Assembly (NCBI GenBank): GCA_035304285.1
Contig: DATGQI010000123.1
Location: 1-36,071 of the forward strand
Length of the DNA: 36,071 nt
DNA from: IDS-8 sp035304285
GTDB taxonomy: Bacteria; Pseudomonadota; Gammaproteobacteria; Steroidobacterales; Woeseiaceae
Direction: 5' to 3'
The notes under the pieces are model-generated. The model was not told the origin of the DNA. It was given only the letters and a program-made list of their open reading frames with translations, and made no database searches. Position 1 is the stretch's first letter. Each line of letters begins with the position of its first letter. The position numbers and the translations under genes are program-made. Positions 24,623 through 33,324 of the stretch are shown here, in pieces.

Positions 24623-26308
24623 TTAGCGGGCTTCGAGTTTTGCCCAGGTGTCTCGCAGGGTGACGATGCGGTTCAGGACGGGCTTGCCTGGCTCGTGGTC
24701 GACAGAGTCGGCGCAAAAGTAACCCAACCTTTCGAACTGGCAGGCACAGCCACTGCTCATGTTTGCAACCGAGGGTTCCACCATCGCTTGAATAGTCTCG
24801 AGAGAGAGCGGGTTCAGGTGCAGGAGGAAGTCATCGGACGAGCCGGGCTCCGGATGGGTAAACAACCTGTCGTAAAGCCGCACTTCCGCGGTGACAGAGT
24901 CCGCGACTGACGCCCAATGAATCGTACCCTTGACTTTCCTGTCGCTGCTGCCGCTCCTGGTGTCGGGATCGTAGGTGCAACGGAGCTCTATGATATTTCC
25001 ATCGTCGTCCTTGACAACTTCGTTACAGCGAATGATGTAGGCGAACCGAAGCCGCACTTCACCCCCCGGCCTCAGGCGAAAAAACTTTTTCGGAGGATCT
25101 TCCATGAAGTCGGATCTCTCGATGTAGATCTCACGACCAAAGCTCACCTGTCTTGTCCCGGCGTCAGGATTGTTCGGATGGTTGACGGCGGCTAATTCCT
25201 CGACCTCAGTTTCCGGCCAGTTCGTAAGCACTACTTTCAGCGGTCGGAGGACCGCCATCCTTCGCGGTGCCTCCAGATCGAGATGCTCCCGAACGCAGTT
25301 CTCGAGTACCGACATTTCAATAACGTTATCTTTCTTCGTAACGCCAATTCGAGTGCAAAAATCCCGAAGAGCCGCAGCGGGATACCCGCGCCGCCGCATT
25401 CCAGCGAGCGTGGGCATGCGCGGATCGTCCCACCCTGTGACAATGCCCTCCTCCACCAGCTGGTTCAACCTCCGCTTGCTGGTAACCGCGAACGCCAGGC
25501 GAAGGCGCGAAAACTCGATCTGCCGCGGCCGATGCGGAGGTTCTAACTGCTCGAGGAACCAGTTGTACAGCGGCCGATGATCTTCGAATTCCAGGGTACA
25601 GAGCGAATGTGTGATGCCTTCGAATGCATCGGACAACCCATGGGCAAAATCATACATCGGGTAGATACACCATTTGTCGCCAGTGCGCTGATGAGGTATG
25701 TGCCGGATGCGGTAGAGCGTCGGATCACGCATGTTGATATTTGGCGAAGCCATGTCAATCTTCGCGCGTAGTACGTGTTCCCCATCCGTGAATTCTCCAT
25801 CGCGCATACGACGGAACATATCCAGGTTATCTTCGATGCTGCGATCACGAAACGGGCTGTCGCGGCCGGGTGTCGTCAAGGTACCCCGGAATTCCCTTAT
25901 GTCTTCCGCAGAGAGGCTGTCCACGTAAGCCTTGTCCATCTGGATCAGCTGCTCCGCTGCTTCGTAGAGACGATCGAAATAGTCGGATGCATGTGTAAGT
26001 CGATCACCCCACTGGTAGCCCAGCCACCTCACGTCATCTTTTATTGCAGTGACATATTCTTCCTTCTCTTTTCCGGGGTTGGTATCGTCAAACCGGAGAT
26101 AAGTCTGGCCACCATGCTCCTGGGCAACTCCGAAGTTCAGGCAAATGGATTTGGCATGACCGATATGCAAGTAGCCGTTGGGCTCGGGCGGGAAACGGGT
26201 CACCACAGCCCCACCGTGCTTGCCGCTCGCGACATCCTCGCTGATTATCTGGCGGATGAAGTCTTTGGGGACGTTGTCCCTTTCATCAGTGTCGTTCATA
26301 AGATCCAT
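24623..26308 (-). CDS. glnS: Glutaminyl-tRNA synthetase
   Basis: It charges tRNA-Gln with glutamine. The 561-aa class I synthetase has FPPEPNGYLHIGHAKSICLNF (HIGH at 48-51), the GlnRS ATP-site segment DDTNPGKEKEEYV, and VTSKRRLNQLVEEG as the KMSKS-equivalent. GWDDPRMPTL follows, with the anticodon-binding beta-barrels afterwards. Having GlnRS fits a gammaproteobacterium. The start is ATG 26308 or the ATG three codons later; neither has a good Shine-Dalgarno. It follows zur by 62 bp on the same strand. Confidence 0.97.
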   Translation of the reverse strand: MDLMNDTDERDNVPKDFIRQIISEDVASGKHGGAVVTRFPPEPNGYLHIGHAKSICLNFGVAQEHGGQTYLRFDDTNPGKEKEEYVTAIKDDVRWLGYQWGDRLTHASDYFDRLYEAAEQLIQMDKAYVDSLSAEDIREFRGTLTTPGRDSPFRDRSIEDNLDMFRRMRDGEFTDGEHVLRAKIDMASPNINMRDPTLYRIRHIPHQRTGDKWCIYPMYDFAHGLSDAFEGITHSLCTLEFEDHRPLYNWFLEQLEPPHRPRQIEFSRLRLAFAVTSKRRLNQLVEEGIVTGWDDPRMPTLAGMRRRGYPAAALRDFCTRIGVTKKDNVIEMSVLENCVREHLDLEAPRRMAVLRPLKVVLTNWPETEVEELAAVNHPNNPDAGTRQVSFGREIYIERSDFMEDPPKKFFRLRPGGEVRLRFAYIIRCNEVVKDDDGNIIELRCTYDPDTRSGSSDRKVKGTIHWASVADSVTAEVRLYDRLFTHPEPGSSDDFLLHLNPLSLETIQAMVEPSVANMSSGCACQFERLGYFCADSVDHEPGKPVLNRIVTLRDTWAKLEAR

Positions 26309-26370
26309 GCATGCGCGAAGAGCGCGCGATTGTACGCCAGTTTCATGAATCGCCTGCGTTCAGGCGGCGC

Positions 26371-26892
26371 TTATTGTTGCTGACGGCAGTCCCGGCAAAG
26401 ACCCTGGATTTCCACCATCTGGCGGACCGCCGTGAAACCGAGCGCGGCTGCCTTTTCTCCGACCAGAGCATCGATCGCTGGATCATCCAGCTCAGCGACG
26501 GAGCGGCACTGACGGCAAATGAGGAACTGGCCGGCATGGGAGCTGCTGGGGTCACGACAACCTACGAACGCATTCAATGAGTCCAGTCGGTGAACGAGGT
26601 CTGCCTCGATCAGAAACTCCAGGGCCCTATAGACCGTTGGCGGCGCGGCGCGGCGACCTTCGCGATTAAGGCTGTCCAGAATTTCGTAGGCACCTGCCGG
26701 CTTGTGACTGCCCCAGACCAGCTCAAGCACTCGTCGTCGCAAACCCGTCAGACGCAATCTCCGAGCGCGGCAGACAGCTTCAGCACGCTCGAGCGCTGCC
26801 TCGACGCAATTATCGTGGTCATGATGTGCAGGCGGAAATGCAGTTGCGGCAGATGTACGGTTCATGGCGGTACGCGGGGTTTCTGGCTGCAA
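26371..26892 (-). CDS. zur: Fur-family zinc uptake regulator
   Basis: This 173-aa dimeric metalloregulator probably represses zinc-uptake genes when zinc is replete. It follows E. coli Zur closely: RLTGLRRRVLELVW, PPTVYRALEFLIEADLVHRLDSLNAFVGC (winged helix and hinge, with flanks), then structural zinc pairs C126-x2-C129 and C166-x2-C169. An extra HHDHDNC stretch at residues 23-29 could bind metal. It could start at ATG codon 10. No zinc-transport gene lies nearby, and no Zur box was recognised. It may be cotranscribed with glnS. Confidence 0.88.
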   Translation of the reverse strand: MQPETPRTAMNRTSAATAFPPAHHDHDNCVEAALERAEAVCRARRLRLTGLRRRVLELVWGSHKPAGAYEILDSLNREGRRAAPPTVYRALEFLIEADLVHRLDSLNAFVGCRDPSSSHAGQFLICRQCRSVAELDDPAIDALVGEKAAALGFTAVRQMVEIQGLCRDCRQQQ

Positions 26893-27209
26893 TTGTACAC
26901 GAGGCGGCTTGGAAGCAGGTTCGGGACATCCATTAAGTGAGCCAGCATCGAACCAGGTTCAGCCAGGCCAAGAGACATCTAGCGAGTTGGCATGCGCTGG
27001 TTTCCGGGCGAGCAGGTTCGGGACAGCCATCAACCGATCGGGCCGTCGATCCCCCAACTCTTCCAAACGATGGATGTCCCGGTTCGAGCCCCCTGTTCGA
27101 GCCGTCCAATCGATGGATGTCCCGTTGATGCTCTCCCTTCCATTTGATGGATGTCCCGTTAATGGGGAATTAGTACAATCCGCAGGTTTACAGCAGGTGA
27201 AGCTCGGAT
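26893..27209. repeat. zur-thrS gap carrying five copies of the RAYT-type repeat
   Basis: Copies are GGGACATCCA (26923-26932), a variant GGGACAGCCA (27020-27029), and inverted TGGATGTCCC at 27071-27080, 27114-27123 and 27148-27157. The first two are each preceded by GCAGGTTC, and the inverted ones are followed by GGTTC or GTT. The pattern is the same two direct and three inverted copies found around the transposase, but without the transposase gene. The rest of the gap has no gene that I can support. Confidence 0.7.
27174..27179 (+). promoter_or_regulatory. Possible -10 box of thrS
   Basis: TACAAT lies 30 bases before the thrS ATG. No good -35 is at 17 bp; that position falls inside the last TGGATGTCCC repeat (27148-27157). 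The thrS promoter and the repeat may therefore overlap. This is inference from spacing only. Confidence 0.3.
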
Positions 27210-29132
27210 ATGCCGAACATCAGGTTACCGGACGGGAGCGTGCGTCAGTTTGACGGCGCTGTGACTGGGGTGGAGATTGCCGGGGGAATCGGCAAAGGCC
27301 TGGCGCGAGACGCTATAGCGATTCGCGTTAACGGCGCGCTGTGGGACCTCGCGCGGGAGATAGAGGATGACGCCAGCGTCGCCATCATCACGCGCGATTC
27401 CGAGGAAGGACTGGAGCTGTTGCGGCACGATGCTGCGCACGTGCTGGCGGAAGCGGTGAAGGAGCTGTGGCCGGAGACCCAGGTGACCATCGGGCCCGCG
27501 ATAGAGAACGGCTTTTACTACGATTTCGCACGCGACGAACCGTTTACGCCGGAAGATCTAGCCACCATCGAGGAGCGGATGCAGCAGATCGTGGACCGCG
27601 ACGAACCCATCCGGCGCGAAGTGTGGAAAAGGAACGAGGCGGTGGCGTTCTTCCGCGCGCAGGGCGAAGAGTACAAGGCGCAGATCATCGAAGACATCCC
27701 GGCGGACGAAACCCTGACTCTTTACCGGCAGGGAAACTTCGTCGACCTGTGCCGCGGCCCCCACCTTCCCTCGACCGGCAAGCTCGGCAAGGCGTTTCGC
27801 CTGACGAGGGTATCCGGCGCTTACTGGCGCGGCGATTCGCGCAACCCGATGTTGCAGCGCATCTACGGCACCGCCTGGGCAACCGACAAGCAGCTGCGCC
27901 AATACCTGCAGCAGCTTGAAGAAGCAGAAAAGCGGGACCATCGCCGCCTCGGGAAAACGATGGACCTGTTCCACTTCCAGGAAGAGGCTCCCGGCGCGGT
28001 CTTCTGGCACCCGAAAGGATGGGCACTGTTCCAGAAGCTCATAGAATACATGCGGCAACGGCAGACGGAGGCCGGCTACCAGGAGGTCAACACCCCGGAA
28101 CTGATGGACCGGTCGCTGTGGGAGGCCTCCGGCCACTGGGAATCCTTCGGCGAAAACATGTTCACCACCGACACCGTCGATGGCAGGAACTACGCAATCA
28201 AGCCTATGAACTGCCCGGGCCACGTACAGCTCTTCAAGCAGGGCCTGACCAGCTACCGCGAGCTGCCCATGCGGCTCGCTGAATTCGGCAAGGTGCACCG
28301 CTACGAACCCTCCGGCGCCCTGCACGGCATGTTGCGCGTTCGCGCCTTCACCCAGGACGACGCCCATATCTTTTGCACCGCGGAACAGATCACCGATGAG
28401 ACCATCGCCGTCTGCGACCTCATCCTGCGCATCTACCGCGACTTAGGTTTCGATGACGTGAAGATCAAGTTTGCCGACCGACCCGCCGTCCGGGTCGGTG
28501 CCGACGAGGTCTGGGACGCCGCCGAGGCAGCCCTGCTTGCCGCGCTCGGGAAATCCGGCCTCGAATACACGCACAACCCCGGGGAAGGCGCGTTTTACGG
28601 GCCCAAGCTGGAGTTCGTCCTGCGGGATGCCATCGGCCGCGACTGGCAGTGCGGCACCCACCAGGTGGACCTGAACCTGCCCGGGCGCCTGGGCGCGACC
28701 TATATCGGCGAGGACGGCCAGAAACATACGCCTGTGCTGCTGCATCGCGCGATCTTCGGCTCGCTGGAGCGCTTCATCGGCATCCTGCTGGAGCATCACG
28801 CGGGCAACCTGCCTTTGTGGCTGTCCCCAACCCAGGCAAAGGTTCTGACCATCACATCGGATGCGGATGGCTATGCGATGGATGTCGTCTCCAAACTGCG
28901 AAGCGCCGGGATACACGCGGAAGCAGACCTGCGCAACGAGAAAATCTCCTACAAGGTGCGAGAGCACAGCGTCGCGAAGGTGCCGGTCCTGATGGCGGTC
29001 GGACAGCGCGAAGTGGAAGAACAGACGGTCGCGTTACGTCGGCTGGGTTCGCGCGACCAGCAGGTCGTCAAGCTGGACGAGGCGATCGGCCGCTTGCGCG
29101 AGGAAATTCACCGGCGCGGCCGCGCGGCCTGA
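27210..29132 (+). CDS. thrS: Threonyl-tRNA synthetase
   Basis: It charges tRNA-Thr and edits mischarged Ser. The 640-aa protein has the full bacterial domain set: an N-terminal TGS domain (residues 1-62), an editing domain with H73-x3-H77 (HDAAH) and the later FVDLCRGPHLPSTG, the class II catalytic core with MNCPGHVQLF (zinc Cys) and RAFTQDDAHIFC, the motif 3 region HRAIFGSLERFIGIL, and the anticodon-binding domain. In many proteobacteria infC-rpmI-rplT follows thrS; here the next gene is an unrelated TonB-domain protein. Confidence 0.98.
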   Translation: MPNIRLPDGSVRQFDGAVTGVEIAGGIGKGLARDAIAIRVNGALWDLAREIEDDASVAIITRDSEEGLELLRHDAAHVLAEAVKELWPETQVTIGPAIENGFYYDFARDEPFTPEDLATIEERMQQIVDRDEPIRREVWKRNEAVAFFRAQGEEYKAQIIEDIPADETLTLYRQGNFVDLCRGPHLPSTGKLGKAFRLTRVSGAYWRGDSRNPMLQRIYGTAWATDKQLRQYLQQLEEAEKRDHRRLGKTMDLFHFQEEAPGAVFWHPKGWALFQKLIEYMRQRQTEAGYQEVNTPELMDRSLWEASGHWESFGENMFTTDTVDGRNYAIKPMNCPGHVQLFKQGLTSYRELPMRLAEFGKVHRYEPSGALHGMLRVRAFTQDDAHIFCTAEQITDETIAVCDLILRIYRDLGFDDVKIKFADRPAVRVGADEVWDAAEAALLAALGKSGLEYTHNPGEGAFYGPKLEFVLRDAIGRDWQCGTHQVDLNLPGRLGATYIGEDGQKHTPVLLHRAIFGSLERFIGILLEHHAGNLPLWLSPTQAKVLTITSDADGYAMDVVSKLRSAGIHAEADLRNEKISYKVREHSVAKVPVLMAVGQREVEEQTVALRRLGSRDQQVVKLDEAIGRLREEIHRRGRAA

Positions 29133-29167
29133 ACGATCCAGCCCGACAAAAAAGCATCGCGAGGACA

Positions 29168-29197
29168 TTTACGATCCTGTTCGCTCCTGCCTATACT
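29168..29197 (+). promoter_or_regulatory. Possible sigma70 promoter upstream of the TonB-domain gene
   Basis: TTTACG at 29168-29173 and TATACT at 29192-29197 are 18 bp apart. A second TATACT lies at 29315-29320 without a clear -35. Both are in the 252-bp gap after thrS. Either could drive the gene at 29385. Confidence 0.3.
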
Positions 29198-29384
29198 CCG
29201 ACGTGGTGCAACATCCGGGGCGTAACGTGACGCCTCCGTCATTCCGACTGTGCAGCCCGTCACAGATTCACCATCTTGTCGGGCCGCAGCGACATTTCAC
29301 AATCTGACGGGGACTATACTCAAGCGGCCGAAGACTATGGCCAGACGAAAAGCCAATTGAACATATCCCGCCAGGAGGACCGAC

Positions 29385-32243
29385 GTGGCGCTGGAGCACT
29401 TTAAAACCCAAGTCCTGTTGTTGCACAGCCAGCAGAGCACGCTGGATGCCCTGAGCGCCGGGTTCGGCGACAGGTACTCCGTGCATCTCGCGACCACCGG
29501 CACCGAGGCGCTGAACACGCTCGGGGCAACGCCCATACACGTCATCGTCTCGGCACAGGACCTGCCCGGCATGAGCGGCCTGGAGGCGCTGCGCGAAGCC
29601 AAGAAGCGCTCGCCCGACACTATCGGGATACTCCTGGCGGGCAGCGATCCGGAAGACGGTCTCGAAGCACTGGTGGGCGACAAGGAAGTCTTCCAGATCG
29701 TGCGCGGCTCCGTTACCCCCGACGCGCTGCAGAACCTGATAGACACTGCGACGAAGCGCGTCCGTATGCTGACGATATCGGAATCCGCCAACGACCAGGC
29801 CGCGAACGTCGACGAGCCGGCCGGCGAACACATCGTCATGGAAACGTCCGAAAACGGCACCACGATCATCAGCGACGGCACCGGAAGGATGCCGGCTTTG
29901 CGGCCGCGCCACGTGCATATCGCCCCGCACGCGGGCGGGCGCGACGTCGACGTACTGGTCCTGACCAAGGACGAAGACTTCCTGGAAACGATCCGCGACT
30001 CCTCCCACGAGTCCCACGCGGTGCACCACGCCAACACCCCGGCGCAGGCCGAGGCGATCGTTCGTGACCACAAGGTGGGCGTGCTGGTGACGGATGCCGC
30101 CATGGTCGGCTCGAACATCGAACTGGTGACGGAGCGCCTGCGGAAAGACCGGCCGCGGCTGGTGGCAGTCGTCGCAGGACGGCGCGACGACGGCGAACTG
30201 TTGATGGACCTGATCAATCGAGGCCAGGTGTACCGTTTCCTGTTGAAGCCTGTCTCCCCCGGACGTGCCCGCCTCGCGATCGAGGCATCGGTGAAGCACC
30301 ACCTGGAAGCAGGCGACGCGGCATTCAAGCCCAAACCGGCCGCCGACGCGCCGGCGTCGAAAGACGCAGGCAAAGCGGCCAGGCCGGGCAAGGTGGCGCG
30401 CATCATGCCGAAGATGTCGGCCACCCGGCCCGAGGCGGCAGCGACAGGTCCGGAACGCAAAGCCCCGACGCTCGACAACGGCAAGAGTAAACCTGCAGCC
30501 GAGCCCGCGGACGAACAGGCTGGTGAGGCCGCAAGCGTCAAGGAAACCGCTCGCCTGGACAACGCCTTTGGCGACAGCGGGCGCTTCACGCGCACGATGA
30601 CCGGTCTCGCCGCCACTGTCGGCAAGACCTTTGGCGGCGCCGACGAAGCCGGCGCTGCCGGCGATGCGACATCCGCAGCCGACGGCACTCCTCCGTCCGG
30701 AGGCCGCTCGAAGTTGCTGGTCGTTGGCGCTTCTGCCGCAGCCGCTGTTGCAGCACTGGTCCTTTGGGTCGCATTCTCCGGCACGCCGGACACGGATGCG
30801 CCTGAACCGGTTGAGGCTGACACTCCATCCACGGTTTCCTCGCCCTCGGTGGTCGAAACCGATATACCGGTATCGGCCGGACCGGCTCCAACGCCCACGC
30901 CTGCCTATAAGCAGTTCCTGGACGAGGCGCGCATTGCCCGCGACCACGGCGAGATCGTCGTTCCGCCGGGAAGCAATGCAATCGAGTTGTACGTAGCAGC
31001 GAGAGAGATCGCGCCGGACCTCCCGGCCATAGACGCCGAACTGGACCAGGTCATTACAACTGCAATCGGGCTCGCCGAGCGGGCGCTTCTGGACCAGCGA
31101 ACCAATGACGCCGCCCAGACACTGCGGCTTGTTCGCCTGGGCGATCCCAACAATCCGCGCCTGCCTTTCCTGGAAGCGCAGCTTAAGCAGCTGCAGCTCC
31201 GCGCGAGCCTCGACCAGGCACGCCTTTCGATTCGCGAGCGGCGTTTCGAAGATGCTGCGACGGCGCTTGCCGCCGCCGAGAGGGCTGCCGGCGAGCAAAC
31301 GCCCGAAGTCTTGTTGCTGATCGAGGAGCTCGCAACCGCCCGTAGCGAGCAGCGAATCGACGAGGTGCTGGCGCTGGCGAATGAGCGAGTGGCGCAAGGC
31401 GCGTTCACAACGCCCGCCAACGACAACGCGCGTTATTACTACGAACTGGCGCTCAGCAACGACCCGAACAACACGGTTGCACAGCAGGGCCTCGCGATCG
31501 TTGCAAGCAAGCTGGTATTGAATGCGCGCGAGGCAATCGATTCCGGGCAGTTCGACAGCGCTCAGCGCTTTCTGGATGATGCGGCTGCCCTCGATCCGCA
31601 AAGCGCAGACCTGAACGCTTCGATCCAGGCACTGAACACGGCAAGAGAGGAACGGGCAGCAGCGGCCCGCGCGGAAGCCGAGCGCCAGGCCGCCCTCGAG
31701 CTCGAAGCATCGCTGGCTGAGGCAGAAGCGGCGGCAGAATCCGCAGACGCCGATCCGTTGCTTTCACCGGATTCGACTACCGCGCTGCTTTCGGCCGACC
31801 GCTCAGCGGGAGCGGATTTAGCTACGTTGCCCGATGGCGCATCGCAGGCTGCCGTGCAGCTCCGTGGCAACGAGCCGTCGGCCGGCCGGCCGGCCAGCGT
31901 CCGCAGCGACACCGCCGGCGAGCAATCGGGAAGTGACTCCGAATCGGCCTCGGGCTCTGTCGGATACGTCCCGATCAGCAGCCTGAAGAGAACCAACTAC
32001 GTTGCGCCGCGTTATCCGCGCTCCGCGCAGCGACGCAACATTACCGGGTGGGTCGACGTGAGTTTCACGGTCGATCGCAACGGAAACGTGATCAACGTCG
32101 GCATTCTCGATTCCAGGCCTGGCGATGTGTTCAACGACGCGGCGGAAGAGGCGGTATCGCAGTGGCGCTTTGAACCGACGATGGAGAACGGCGCGGCCGT
32201 CGAGAAAATGGTGGCTGTACGCCTGATGTTCAGCCTGGAGTAG
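29385..32243 (+). CDS. Receiver-receiver-TM-helical repeat-TonB_C fusion protein
   Basis: This 952-aa protein has an unusual order. Residues 6-125 form a receiver-like fold with the phospho-Asp site changed (SAQDLPGMSG) and no conserved Lys. Residues 186-308 form a second receiver with Asp237 (LVTDAAM) and Lys288 (FLLKP) kept. A low-complexity Ala/Lys/Pro linker follows, then one hydrophobic span at about 444-466 (LLVVGASAAAAVAALVLWVAF, in parts). Next are a Pro-rich stretch, TPR-like helices (about 500-770) and a TonB C-terminal domain from about 865, with Tyr877-Pro878, GWVDVSFTV and WRFEP. The N-terminus would be cytoplasmic and the TonB domain periplasmic. The start is GTG with CAGGAGG upstream. 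No exbB/exbD is nearby. Confidence 0.88.
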   Translation: MALEHFKTQVLLLHSQQSTLDALSAGFGDRYSVHLATTGTEALNTLGATPIHVIVSAQDLPGMSGLEALREAKKRSPDTIGILLAGSDPEDGLEALVGDKEVFQIVRGSVTPDALQNLIDTATKRVRMLTISESANDQAANVDEPAGEHIVMETSENGTTIISDGTGRMPALRPRHVHIAPHAGGRDVDVLVLTKDEDFLETIRDSSHESHAVHHANTPAQAEAIVRDHKVGVLVTDAAMVGSNIELVTERLRKDRPRLVAVVAGRRDDGELLMDLINRGQVYRFLLKPVSPGRARLAIEASVKHHLEAGDAAFKPKPAADAPASKDAGKAARPGKVARIMPKMSATRPEAAATGPERKAPTLDNGKSKPAAEPADEQAGEAASVKETARLDNAFGDSGRFTRTMTGLAATVGKTFGGADEAGAAGDATSAADGTPPSGGRSKLLVVGASAAAAVAALVLWVAFSGTPDTDAPEPVEADTPSTVSSPSVVETDIPVSAGPAPTPTPAYKQFLDEARIARDHGEIVVPPGSNAIELYVAAREIAPDLPAIDAELDQVITTAIGLAERALLDQRTNDAAQTLRLVRLGDPNNPRLPFLEAQLKQLQLRASLDQARLSIRERRFEDAATALAAAERAAGEQTPEVLLLIEELATARSEQRIDEVLALANERVAQGAFTTPANDNARYYYELALSNDPNNTVAQQGLAIVASKLVLNAREAIDSGQFDSAQRFLDDAAALDPQSADLNASIQALNTAREERAAAARAEAERQAALELEASLAEAEAAAESADADPLLSPDSTTALLSADRSAGADLATLPDGASQAAVQLRGNEPSAGRPASVRSDTAGEQSGSDSESASGSVGYVPISSLKRTNYVAPRYPRSAQRRNITGWVDVSFTVDRNGNVINVGILDSRPGDVFNDAAEEAVSQWRFEPTMENGAAVEKMVAVRLMFSLE

Positions 32244-33324
32244 CCGCGGCCGACAGGGACGCCTCGCGGGTCCCTTTTTTCAGTTCGGCGTGAATCTCGG
32301 CGAGTATCGAAAGCGCAATAGACGCCGGACCGTCCGCGCCGATGTCGTATCCGGCGGGACCGTGCAGGCGCTGCTCGAGGCTTCTCGCCGTATCGCCCAG
32401 GTCTTCCATCAATCGCGCACGCCGGTCCGGCGGCCCGAGCAGGCCAATGTACGGGATATCGGAGCGCGCCAGAAGCTCGAGGTATTTCCGGTCCGTCGCC
32501 AGGTGATGGCTCATAACGATCACCGCGTCGTGCAAATCCAGCGCAACGTGTTCCGCCAGGCGCTCCGCCGGGACGCAAATGGTTTCCTCTGCCGTTGCGA
32601 AGTCGCCGCGCTCGATATACGCCGGACGGTGGTCCTGCACGGTGGCACGCCAGCCCAGTTCCGTCGCCAGGCGCAGCACAGGCTGGGCATCGAGACCGGC
32701 ACCGAGGATGAGCAAGCGCGGCGGGGGAAGGAGAAGCGCCGTGAGCACCTTCAGTCGCTGACTGCCTGCATCTACCATTCGCGTGGTCGATCTTCTTTCC
32801 GCGGCAGCCAGGCGGGCCGCAGCGAGTAGCGTCTCGTGAAGACCTTCCGGCGCGTCCGAGGCAACGACCTCGTTATCCTGCAGCACCAGCGTGGCCCCGG
32901 GTGCGATGTCCTCTGAGGCATCGAGCACCGTCACGGCGACGCCGGCCGCGTCTCCCGCCAGGACCTTACACATCGCGGCGAACGGCTCGTAGCCGCGTTC
33001 CGGCAGCAGCGGTTGCAGGAAAATGCGCATGACGCCGTCACAGCCGACACCGAGCCCCCACAGGTCCTGGTCGTTCTTACCGAGGTCGTATGTGACGCTT
33101 TGCGGTACGTTCGACGCCAGTACCGACATCGCCCGCTCGGCGAGATCCCCCTCGAGGCAGCCTCCGGACAGCATTCCCTGGAACGTGCCATCCGCATTGA
33201 TCAGCATCCGGGCGCCGCTCTTGCTGTAGGTCGAACCTTCAGTCTCGAAGACGCTCGCGAGCACCAGCGGCTTCCCATCCGCCCGCCATGCGGCGAAGGA
33301 ATTCTGCAGGTCACGTATCGTCAT
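32230..33324 (-). CDS. XdhC/CoxI family molybdenum-enzyme maturation protein
   Basis: XdhC-type proteins bind Moco, help its sulfuration and insert it into xanthine dehydrogenase/CO dehydrogenase-family enzymes. The 364-aa chain has the N-terminal XdhC domain (VFETEGSTYSKSGARMLI, LSGGCLEGDLAERA, GLGVGCDGVMRIFLQPL) and a C-terminal Rossmann domain (RLLILGAGLDAQPV, VQDHRPAYIERGDF, VIVMSHHLATD). It starts at ATG 33324, overlapping the coxE-like stop by 4 bp, and is the last gene of the block. Its 3' end overlaps the convergent TonB-domain gene by 14 bp. CoxI, CoxF or XdhC would all be fair names. Confidence 0.9.
   Translation of the reverse strand: MTIRDLQNSFAAWRADGKPLVLASVFETEGSTYSKSGARMLINADGTFQGMLSGGCLEGDLAERAMSVLASNVPQSVTYDLGKNDQDLWGLGVGCDGVMRIFLQPLLPERGYEPFAAMCKVLAGDAAGVAVTVLDASEDIAPGATLVLQDNEVVASDAPEGLHETLLAAARLAAAERRSTTRMVDAGSQRLKVLTALLLPPPRLLILGAGLDAQPVLRLATELGWRATVQDHRPAYIERGDFATAEETICVPAERLAEHVALDLHDAVIVMSHHLATDRKYLELLARSDIPYIGLLGPPDRRARLMEDLGDTARSLEQRLHGPAGYDIGADGPASIALSILAEIHAELKKGTREASLSAAATPG
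32256..32281 (+). terminator. Rho-independent terminator for the TonB-domain gene
   Basis: AGGGAC (32256-32261) pairs with GTCCCT (32271-32276) around a GC-rich nine-base loop, followed directly by a run of six T. It begins 13 bp after the plus-strand stop codon. Because xdhC ends at 32230, the terminator lies inside the last codons of that convergent gene. Confidence 0.75.

Noticed and set aside
29268..31601. 777-codon open frame on the minus strand opposite the TonB-domain gene
   Set aside because: It is the antisense shadow of a GC-rich gene. Its product is Arg/Gly/Val-rich with no family motif, while the plus strand has clear receiver and TonB domains.
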